Source of the DNA: Mermis nigrescens
Lineage: Eukaryota > Nematoda > Enoplea > Mermithida > Mermithidae
Length of the DNA: 64,000 nt
Direction of reading: 5' to 3'
Assembly: GCA_036768485.1 (NCBI GenBank)
Contig: JAVLUZ010000164.1
Span: forward strand, 186,001 to 250,000
The position numbers were made by a program, and so were the translations under genes. The notes below the pieces were generated by a model. That model was not told where the DNA came from. It saw only the letters and a program-made list of their open reading frames with translations, and searched no databases. Positions 30,599-42,500 of this stretch are shown piece after piece; position 1 is the stretch's first letter; the number at the start of each line of letters is the position of its first letter.

Positions 30599-33500
30599 CT
30601 GAAACAAATCTGAATTCTGGAGGGTGCAAGATTTTTCAAAGGTAAAAAAATGGTCTTAAAATGGTGGTATAACGAAAAAACCCTCTTTCAACGTTTGTCA
30701 TTGAGCACTATCCATTGGCAATAAAAATTGCGGGAAAAACAAAAAAATTCAAAGCTGAATTCTGGGGGTATTCGGCCTTTCGAGGGTCGGGCGAGGGTGC
30801 ACCCCTAAACCCACCCACGCCCACGTGCGCATACCACCATTTTTAGGACATATTTTTTTACTTTTAAAAAATCTTGCACCCCTTCCCACACCCCTAGAAA
30901 TTAGGTGCTGCCCAGTGCCCACCATTGGTCCATACACGTTGTTTGGGGAGGTTCAGGCCTAGCAAAGTTTTCACCCATTGAATTCGCGATTTTTCCAGGA
31001 GTTTCCGAAAAATTCGTAGAAAAAATGCTGCTTTACGCTCCCCCACGCCCATGCTGACAAGGTCCCTTTCCATTTGAATACGTATATACAAAGATAGCAC
31101 CGTTTTCAAAAAGATTTTGCACATAGTGAATTTTTTATTATGTACATATCTACAGTATATACAATTTATACACTTTACAGAGAAATGCGTTATGTGAGGT
31201 AAGACTGCGTTTTCCGCTCTTAACGAATCAATTATTGTAACCATCTCGATGACAATAAAAAAAGAAACTATGAATACGACGCCAGTAAATGTTGCCATCA
31301 AATCATTTTCAAGTCGAATTTGCAGTCTTTCCCAATGACGAATAGTCGCATTTTTATTTTTTTGTCATTATTATCGTCCGAAACAAAATCTTGAGACTTT
31401 CAAAGACAAACGATGCGGAAAATCATCAGCTGCCAGAAAAAATTTTCACATCACTATCATGACTCTCAAGCATAGGTGGGCAGCACCGAAATTCTGGGTG
31501 GGGGGTGAAACAATTTTCAAAGGTCTAAAAATGGTCTTAAAAGTGGTCGTATGCATAGGTGGGCAGCACCGAAATTCTGGGGGGTGAAAAAATTTCTGGG
31601 GGGGGCGGTGAAAAAATCTTTAGAGGTCAAAAAAGGTCTTAAAAGTGATTGTATGGCGAAGAAAAGACCATTTTTCGACGTTTCTCATCGAGCACTATCC
31701 AATGGCATCAAAAAATCGCTAAAAAAGCAAAAAAATTTCAGAATTTGAATTCTGGGGGTATTTTGATTTCTAGGGGGGGGGTATTTCAACTTCTGGGGGG
31801 ATGCATATCCCCAAACCCCCCACGCCCACGTGTGCTCTCAAGTCAATTTAGGGTAACAATAGACAAACACAAGTTATATTACTCAATTGGCTTGAATCAC
31901 TAAAACATGCTAGCTGTTTTAATCTTGAGCTTTATTACGAGAAATAACAGTGGCCAATATGTCGGACAATTTTGAAGTTTTTGTCTATTAGAACTTCTTT
32001 GTGGTATTATAAAGGCAAGTGGAGGGTATGCACCCCCGGAACGCTAAATACCTCCCCAGAATTCATTTTTGGATTTTTGTTGTTGTTTTTTTCGCAATCT
32101 TTTGATGCCAATGGATAGTGCTAGAAAAATTGTGTTTTTCGCCATAAAGACCATTTTTTGACCTATGAAGAATCTTACACATCCTCAGAATTTCGGTGCT
32201 GCCCACCTATGCTCCCACCCCTTATCTTAGATCCTACATACATTACATAGACCCAATAATTTTTATTTCAAAAAACTTTTTCATTCCCTTTTCAGCTGCC
32301 ACGCTTTTAAGCGAAACTTAAACACTTTACGCAGTTGATTTCACACGTAAAGGGGAGGTTAAACCCCTACATGGGCAGCAGCCAAATTCTGAGGAGTCTG
32401 ATGGGGCAAATCGCCAGAAATAGCAGCAAAAATTCAATTCTGGAAGGTATATCAAGCTGGAGTTTCTGATTCTGGGGGAGATGTAAACCCCAAGCCCATG
32501 TGTGCTTAGAGCCCCTCAAGAATGCGGCAGACCCCATAATCAATTTTTGGCATATTTTTTGAGATTTTCGCCAGTTTTACATTACCCAGACCCGCCGAAT
32601 TAGGCTGCCATGATGCCACCCACGCACGGTTGCACAACAGCGTACACTTAAACCAAATCACCACCAGTCTAAGCGTCAATTGTTTGGTGAATTTTCGCAT
32701 TATCTCGTAAAATTGGTAAATTTTCATATTCAATTATACCTTATTATAAACAATAGAGCGAGAAAAGTAACGCAAACGTTAAAAAAGTGAAAGAACTTTA
32801 CTGCGGTCGTTCGCTTTATCGCGGTTTTTGGATGACAACGGCGAAACGTCGACTACATTGAACTCATCCGTTTGATGTTTTATCGGCTGATCGGGTTTCG
32901 TAGTCGTTAAAGAAATGGCCATTGGTGGTTTCGGAGACACTTTAGGAATGTGAAAAGAGTTTGCGTTGCAAGATTCTTGCGCCGTAGGACCAGCAACCGT
33001 AACGGATTCGGAACCGGAACTGCGAATTGGGCCGAATTCGGCAGCAGGGAAATTTCCGCCCAAATTTGGCTTAGCCACAAGCGGCGGCTGGGGGGATGCC
33101 GACTGAATGCGTTTGCGGCGCGCCGCAACATCGTCGGCGTAATGAAAGATAGGTGGCTCGACTGAAGAACTTCCTTAAATGCGCAGTAATGATCTAAACT
33201 TTTATTTTTGGTCAAGAACACACATGATCGGGAAGGTAGGGGCGGGAGGGGAGGGAATTGGCCGGGGGAGTTTAATCCCTACAAATTTCTTAATTTCACC
33301 AAGAATTTACGAATTTTCCAAAAGTTTACAAGTTTCCGGAAATTTCCTGAAAATTCGTAAAAAGGATGCCGTTTTATGCGTTTTTAGCTACATATCTATT
33401 TGCTCAAAAGTGTCGAATTTTCGGCGCTTCGTGCCATTTATCTCATGTTTTAATTATATTTTGTTAAATTTCTTCAATTTTTTCAGAAATGTGTACATAT

Positions 33501-36500
33501 TTTTATGATCTAGAAAGACCGAAAAACGATATTTTTGATGCATACCCATCATCTTTGGGACCAGAAAAGGCACTTCTACCATGCTGTGCACGTCTGGTCA
33601 AGAATGGCAAGAAAGCGTTTAATAAATGTCTAAAATTGCTGGTTTTCTATCATAAAAGTTAGAGGAGGGTTAAGAACATACATGATCTTAAGAGGGAATT
33701 CGGCGGTTTCACTAAACATGGGCAGCAGGAAAATTCTGGACGGCATGAAATCGCCAAAAATCGCAAAAATATTACTAAAAATAGAATTCTGGAGGGTGGT
33801 CTACAGTAATCTGCTAAGGGTTCTTCAACTTCTGGAGGGGTTGTATGCCCCTAGATTACCCACGTCAATGTGTGGGTTTCACCCATTCACTACCCCAGAA
33901 ATTTTTTCACCCCCCAAAATTTGCGATTTTTTAAGTTTCGAGAATTTTCCTGAAAAGTCGCAGGAAAGGTGTTTTTAAAGCGTTTTTAACCATCTATTTG
34001 CTCAAAAGTGTCAAATTTTCGGCGCTTCGTGCCATATACAGTGCTCGCCACGGAATTTGAACAATAAAGAACCGATTGGCTTTGTTCAGGGACGCTAATT
34101 CACGACCTAATCGCCGGAGACCTAAGGAGTAGCCTGTGCTTTACTTTAAGAAAACGCGAGCCAAACAGCGCGGATCGCTGATTGGTTTTCAAGGAAACAC
34201 GACCTAAACGCTTAGGTCGAGCCATTTACGACTCAGCGCGCGTAGAGCATATTAATTTTGATTATACTCGTGCAATTCATATGCATATGATATTGTGTAA
34301 ACAATGAGCATCCGCGCGCTATGATCACGCGTCTATCTAACAACAAGCGCTGAGTCGTAAACGGTCCGACCTAAGCGTTTAGGTCGCGTTTTCTTCAACT
34401 AAAGCATGCCAAGATGCTCTTGAGAACTCCAGGGATCAGGTCGTGAAAAAAGCGTTCCTTAATAAATTCGATCGGTTCTTTATTGTTCAAATTTAGTGGC
34501 GAGTACTGTACTCATGTTTTAACTGTATTTTGTTCAATTTATTCGACTTTTTCAGTTTTTTCGAAATTTTTGTGTTTAAATGCTCTAGAAAGATAGAGCA
34601 TCGTCAGAAACGCCGGAAACCGATGTTTCTGATGCGCGCCCAGTGTTTTTGTTGTATAAGGTCCGTTTGTACATGTACAAAGATGGTCCCCAAAAGTCTT
34701 TGTACATTTTGCACACACAAATTTCTGGGTAGTAAAACATGGTACATTAGCGATTTTAGTGTTGTAAAAACAGAGTTATTCGACTTTTGGTAGTGTATTT
34801 TAGCTAATTTCTGGGTCTGTAAAGGCAAAAACCACTAAGAATCGTTGAAAAATTTGACATTTTCCCTTTTGAAATAGAATTTCTGCCATTATAAAGATAT
34901 GTAGAACACATAATTACTCATTTTGGTGCAAAGCGCCAAAAAATTTTGCGAATTCCAGACCTTTTTTCGCAATTTTTGTCTTCCCAAAAATCTTTGTACG
35001 TGTACAAAGACGGTCGCGAAAAGTCTTTGTACATCGGGAAAAATCTTTGCCGAATACAAAAAAAACCCGTGTGCGTACCCAATTTTTAGGTCCAAAGAGG
35101 CACTTACCCCCCAGGATTCCCGTGCTGTGCATGTCTGCTTAAGAATATCAACTTTTAGTAGATGGCGAACAGCGATGGTCTATTTTTGGTGGGGATCCAC
35201 CATGCACTCTACAGATATACATGATCTGGGGCCCGGAAATTTCGTTATCCCCATAATTCGCGATATTCCGAAAAAATCGCAGGAAAGGTTCTGTTTTAAT
35301 CGTTTTTAACTATTGGTCAAAGTATCAAATTTCCAATACTGTGTGTGTCACGTGTAGGTAATCATTTTTGAATGACTATTCGAATTTTTTAGATACCTCG
35401 ATTTTTTATATTTTTGCGCTCTAGGAAGATACTGCGTCGTCAGGATGGCATTGCAATGTTTTTTGACGCGTATCCATCGGTTTTGAGCCCAAAGAGGCAC
35501 TTTAGAAAAATTTTCTGGTTTCAAACCCCTAGAATTCCTCCAATGTTGTGCATGTCTGATGATAGGTGTGTAGGCGTGATGTTCAAACAATAGAGGAACT
35601 GACACTCTCTTGCTAGACTGGCTAAACCTCAGAGAACAATATTTCAAAATTTTTTATGTCATTGATAGAGCCTGTTATGAGAAGCAATTTGAATATTATT
35701 GGAAATCTATGTTTGAAAAATTTCGGAGTCCAACATATCATTTTTGTTCATTCTTAAATGGTTCGTTTGTTTGTACACAAAAGGGAAGACATAAGGGATT
35801 ATAGGGGTCCGCCCGCACCCCACCACGCCCACGCGTGCTTATGACCATACACGGACAGCAACAAAATTTTGGGGGTTCCGATGGGGCCAAATTGCTAAAA
35901 ATAGCATAAAAAATTCAATTCTGGGGAGGGGTCTATGCATTTTTGGAAGTCTTTCAGACTATGAGAGTCTAGCCAGACCCCCCCTACACCCATAAGTGCT
36001 TATGTATGACAAGGGGAACCATTCCAGTTTTCGCATTTACTAATTGCAGAAAAGTGCGTAATTCGATATTATCAGAGCAAAAGTGTAAAACAAATACTTT
36101 ATTCGTAGATTTTTTGAAATCTGGAATAAGCCTTCACACAGCAAAGAAACTCCTTTTATGCATAATAAGAGATGTATGCACAAATGTAGCTAATTGTATG
36201 AAACACCAGAAATGTCGAATCAACTACCCTGACGAAAAAGTCTTGGGAAGTTTTAGTACATAGAATATGGCTACTGAATTCAGCAGAATGTTCTCTGACC
36301 CCATGTGAGTATTTCTCAACGCTAGAAAAAGGCTAAGATTGAGCGTTTTAGCGAGTTATTTGCGTAAAAACACTGGACTTTTCAATGATTGTGTATCAAA
36401 TCCTCAGTTAGTGTAAAAAAATGTAGTAAACACGTGAACTAAAGAATAGTGACGTACACGATGATTCTGCTACTACGGCCATTTGCGGTTGAATGATGAT

Positions 36501-39500
36501 CAGAGACGTAGCCTAGCTTAACCGGAAATTTTTTTGAAAGGTAAGATAATGCTCGGAAAGACTGGGAAATTACATACATTATTTGTTAGCAAATCTTCAA
36601 ATTTTCTTGTCCACGAGTATTTTTGACACATAGAGCAATGTATTCTGGACACGCTTCCTCTTGGGCGATTCTTAATTACGGGCTTAATGTTTATTATCAT
36701 GCATGTTTTTAGCTATCTCTTTGCTAAACAATGTCAAATTTTCGGCGCTCCGCACCATATACTAGTTTTTAGACTATATTTTCTTCAATTAATTCACAAT
36801 TTTTTCTCCATAATTTTCCAAGTTTTTAAGTTCTAAAACGATAGAGCATCGTCAGAAACGCCAAAAAACGACGTTTTTGGCGCGTATCCGCGACTTTTAA
36901 GTCTGAACAAGGTACTTCGGAATTTCACCCCCACCAGAATTACCACGCTGCGCAAGTCTGATTATCATACAATTAATGGCTGGTCCCACATCTAACAAAT
37001 ATTGATAATATGTACGTACATTTTAAACCGCTCGCAGGATTAGCACGCCGTACCTCGCCGAATAAAACCAAGATATCAATGTGAAACGAAAGCATAACAG
37101 CAAATGTGCAATTAATTTACTCTTATTATTTGAGAAAACGTTAAACGGACCTGGTCTCAATTTATCCTTCGCCGCAGTTTTCGAGGAATCGAGGCTGTTT
37201 ACACTCATTTTCGAAGCTTCATGCAAACGGCTGAGTCGCGCGTCACCGGAGCCCTTAATTACGGACGCGGTTTCCACTTTAGGCCATCCATCATTTTTCG
37301 GACTAGATTGCCCCACGCTTTGGCAAGTTTCTTCAGCGAAACCACGTTTAATGGCGTTAAGGCCTGAAATTTTATGTTTTTAAGTTAATACATAGTAAGC
37401 AGGAACGGATTTGAAGGAGAATGGGGGAGGGATCACCACCACATATGGGCGTGGGGGAAAGGGGATTTCTAACCCTCTGCAGATTACTGTAGACCCACAG
37501 AATTCTATTTTTAGTAACATTTTTGGCGATTTACCCCATCCTCACAACCCCCAGAATTTTGGTGCTGCCCATGTATGTTCACACAATCATATATGATCTT
37601 GGGCTTCGCCCCATCAAAAAAGTTCCGAGACATTATTCGCGATTTTAAGAAAGTTTCTAAAAATTTCCGGAAAATTCTCAGCAAAGAGCTGTTTTAAGCG
37701 TATTAGCGCCATATACTCATTTTTTGACTGTATTTTGTTCAATTTGCTAAATTTTTTGAGTTTTTCGAATTTTGTCATGTTTAAATGCTCTAGAAAGATA
37801 GAGCATCATCAGAAACGCCAAAGAAGGATTTATTAAAAGTATCCACCACTTCCCAAAAAACTTCAAAATTGAACCCATCCCATGCTGTGCATGTCTGGAG
37901 ACCACCACTATATGGGCGTTGTGGGCCTGGCTGGACTCATGAATCTGAAAGATCCCCAAAGACCCCAGAATTTAACTTCTTATGCTATTTCGGGCGATTT
38001 CGCCCCATCGGACCCGCTCCCAGAATTTGGTTACTGTCAACGCATGGCGGCCATCCCCTCCCATTGGCCCAAGATAAAATTTTTGACCATTGTTTATCAG
38101 TTTCTCAAATTTAGTTATCAATTACATTTAATCACTTTCGTAAGCAGGAATAGATTTGGGTAATAAAGGAAATTTTTATGATTTAATGAATAGCGTGTAC
38201 AGCATGAATTTAATTAATTAACAAAAATTTAATTTTAAATTGCATTCATGTTGATATTTGTTTTGTTTTGCACAATCTGCAAACAGTGCAGATGTCAGAA
38301 AACATTCCGCTCTCCTGACGGACTGAAAGCCATGTTTTTGCGCCACGAGTAGGTTTTTGTAATACCGATTATTTTCACGACTCTGGCTGGAAACAATTTC
38401 TGTAGCATAAACAACTATTTCAGCAGTTTTCTACCATTGTTTAGCATATAAGTTCTGAAAGTTTTCAGCGTTTTACGTTAGACGCGTTGATGGGTTTTTC
38501 TCCAAGTGCACAAATAAAGGAAAGAGAGCAGTACTTTGTGTCCCTAAATGTTTTTTGCCTTCATAAAAATGGAAAAAGTCGAAGCTTTGCGCCGGATTTT
38601 CGCTCAAATTAAAGACGTTTAATAATTAGTCGCGCAAGATTGCCGAAAATTTAGATTTTTATGAACAGACTTAAATTTGAATGAAAAGAAACGAAGCAAT
38701 ACGGGGAAAGACAATTTTAAACGCGAATGGCGAATTTTTGACCTACGTATATTGACTGTTTGGAGAAAAGCTGAGGTACCTCCACCCTTTCGAAAGTCCT
38801 AGATCCGCGAATAACAGCAAGTCTCAGTTCAATTTGATTAAATAATGTAAGAAATTGAATTTATCATAATGTAATAAATTTAAATAATTGATCAGCATTC
38901 AATTTAAATTTAGTGAGCGTACAATCTTTTTAAGGGTCAACATGCAATGGAAACATTAGCGATTGTATCATTGTGCACATGCCTGGACGAGCTAAATAGC
39001 TTGATTCAGAGCCGTACAACGGCAGTGGGAAGACAAGGCTTTGTCCAGGTCTGACTGTACATATATCATTTTTCAATGTGCAAAATCGTCTTATCAGAAG
39101 ATATAATCTTTATTTAGTTTAGTATAAAAAGAAGCTAAAATTGATTAAATATTTATGAATTTATCCCTTTCATAATCGACACTTCATTGATTTAGAATTA
39201 CATTGCTTGCCATTAAATTTGAACACCTAACTAACAATCTTAAGGATGGTTCGGCCTGTTTTAACATAACTTCGTTGTACGTTTGCACTGCTAGGCTAAG
39301 TCATACGACAACGTCATATTTTATTTATTACACAGGCTAAACAATCCTTAGCAAAACTTTAAAAAGTGTTTAAATTTCGCGACGTTGATTGTAATCATCG
39401 CAAATGCACTACGTCATGAACATAAATATAACTTATTCATAAAATTATAATTATAAAACAAATACACACGCTGCGATAAATCGATCTGAATGCTTATGCC

Positions 39501-42500
39501 TTAAAGCTTGTGTAAGGATTACGACCATTAGCTACATATTACCCTTAGTTTCGCAGCGGTCGTTAACATATGTAATTAGGTGCACTACTTCATGACTATA
39601 AATATAACTTAATTCATAAAATTATAATTACGAATCAAAATCCCTAATTGCGATAAATCGGCTGAATGCTTAAACCTCAGAGATCAATTACGACGATTAT
39701 CTAGTACCCGTAGTTTCGCAGCGGTCGTTAATAATTTCTTGGCCGACGATTGGCTTATTGCCAGCGCTCGAATTTTCCCCTTCTTTTACGACACTCATTT
39801 TGCATAAACGCAATTCGTTTTGCACCCGTTTCAAATCTTCTTCCATCGTTTGCAAGCTGTGCAAAAGTCCGGTCAGATTTTTCATCAGCGGAGCTACGAT
39901 ACACGTTAAGGTGGCGCAAGGGACGCTAGGGGGCGTGGCTAATTTACACGATAGGCGCGGGGAGCCGGAAGGCGGCAAATGGTCGATCGCCGTAGGCGTA
40001 GAGCTCCCTTCCGATTGGTCGGACGAAGAGGCGGGTCGGAATTCCTCGCTTTGAGACCGACTCATTTTCAGCGCTCCATTAATAGCCTCCAGTATGCGAT
40101 TGGCTAAAAGATACTTAATTACTTTAGAGCCTTCTGGACATACATGCGCATAGGGGAGGGTGAGGGGAATTACTCGCCACAGAAGGATTACCAGACAATG
40201 TAGTCGGCGATTTTGAGTCGACGGAACGTTTTCTGCATCATTTTTTTGGGCAAAAGCAGTAAGTGATGTTAAGATCCGGATTAATATTTTTATGTACTTT
40301 TTACTCAAATAGCGCCCAAATCAATCAATTACTATATCTTCAGTGTTAAAAGCTATATAATGCAGTCAAAATGGACCAAAAATGCTTATAAATGTGGTAT
40401 GAGAAAGCATTTTCTAGGCTATATTTTGACAAATTGTGTCGTTTGAATAGTAAAAAATCGTAAACGCTGATTCAACTCGTTTGGATTACTGAGATTTTAC
40501 TCTCTCCCCTGCCGTGCCGACCCTGGCCTAAGGCACCTATGCTTCTGGACGATCCTATCGCTGATCAACGCGTAGGTCCCTATTTGGAAAGGGAGAGGGA
40601 ACCGCCCTTTTGAAATAAAAAAATATATTCATTGTTCACAAGGGTCAACGAGGGAAAAATAATCAATTCTCAAAATGTTTTTCAAGGACCGTGCTAAGAG
40701 TTTTTAGTGCTTTCTGAGCTATTCAACCAAAAACTTTGTGTTTTCGCCGGTTTTTCTTTGGAAAAGCCTAGGCTTGGGTAGCGCCGGGTAAATATGTCAA
40801 ACTTTGCGGCGCCAAGTTATTTATTTTCTGTTTGACTCGTCCTGGCAGTCTCGAATTTGGGTGTAAAGATGGAAATAAAATTTCAAAGTTTTCCCGAATC
40901 GAGCTTGGGCCATATCACTGAATAGTCAATTGATTAAGCTAATTTGAACGATAGATACGCAAGCAAAAAATGCTGTTTTAATACGCCTCAATTCTTTAAA
41001 TTTTAGCGCACCTACCTCCTACCTAACGGAACTTAAGAATCTTCATGATTTTTTTATGCAGTAATGCAAAGCGATATGTAGTGCTCTTAAGGGAATTTGG
41101 GGATTTTTTGACCCGTCTATGAAGATAAAGCTCAAATTTTGTCTTCTTGATCTCTTCTTAAGGAATGTCATTTGACGAAGGAATGGATTAACTACACGAA
41201 TCAATTCGCTAGTTGGCATTAACGATTGAGTAATAAGTTATAATGATGAGCACAATCAAAGTGATGCAGAAACATCCGCAAAAAATTAATCAACATTCCC
41301 CTATTACGTACATTTGATTTCAATATTGAAATATGGGCATACCTTGCATTATGTACATAATGCAATGGACTTGGCGGCTAAAATTGATGAGTCTTGTAAT
41401 CACATCTTTTAGATTAGCAAATCGGAAATCAACAAATTAATTTCATGCAAAGATGTACTTATTCATGATTAATATATGCGTGATGAACGAGTGTTGACCA
41501 CAATGTGGGCGACACGAGAATTCTGGGGGTGCAGATTTCTCAAAAATAAAAATTAGCCTCAAAAATCGGTGGTTTGGCGTAAAAACAACATTTTCTCAAC
41601 GTTTCTCATCAAGCACTATCCATTGGCATCAAAAAACTCGATGAAGACAAACAAAATTTGAAAAATGGTGAATTCTGCGGGATATTATTAGTTTCTGAGA
41701 GGGGATTATTTTGGTTTCCCAGAGGAAGCGTGCATACCCCAGAACCTCCGTGCACGCCCAGCTGTGGTGTTGACCAAATTAGCTACGTAATTGAATATAC
41801 CAAAAAGTATATTGAATGGTTAGCCGCGCAAATGTTTAAGTGCAATCAGACGATCATAAAAAAGAGTCTACTTTGAACAACGGCCGCAAGGGCCATTTCC
41901 TTCGCATCTCGATTGTTTTTCGCATCCATGAAAGTTTCTGCCAAACGTTCCAGGTGGCTATCGGGTAAACCGAACGTCTGGGATATTATTTTATGTTTTT
42001 CGGTCAATGATTTGATTATCAAGTCATCTTTCCTTTTCAGTCGTTCTGAAATATCCAGATTAACATAAAGAACGCACTAAATTACAAGTATACCGTTACT
42101 AATCAAAATTAAATTCAACAAAATTATAAAAAGCAATTTCAATAAGTCATTTCAATAAATTTTTCACATTTTAAAACTTGAACGTGCCTGAAAGAAGCGA
42201 GATTTTTCTTTCAAAATATGCCGGCTGTAATAAGACCAATGGCGTCACGAACCGCTAACGACAAATGCTGCGCTTTCGCAAAGCTTACATAAAAAGCTCG
42301 TTTATTCATCTTTTACTCCGGTCATTTATGTATCGAGTATTTTTTAAACGAATAGGTTATTTATTTCGATTAGGAAATCGAAAACCACTTGTCTAGACCA
42401 GCGTTTGTTTTTGTACAGGGTTCTTTTGTACACGTATGTACAAAGACGGTACCAAAATTCTAATTTCTTTGCACACTTTGTGCAGTAAATTTTGGTCTAC

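Larger units (their letters stand above)
33890..35135 (-). mobile_element. Family C MITE carrying two nested insertions
   Basis: Family C pieces 33890-34038, 34509-34640 and 35072-35135 join into one ordinary copy (TTTTCGGCGCTTCGTGCCAT, then ATACTCATGTTTTAACTG, then CGTACCCAATTTTTAGG and CCGTGCTGTGCATGTCTG). The gaps are filled by a Tc1-type and a family D element. Confidence 0.85.

Noticed and set aside
30256..30607. Arg-rich frames overlapping 30231-30598
   Set aside because: Shadow frames of the GC-rich terminal exon; they do not fit the phase of upstream exons.
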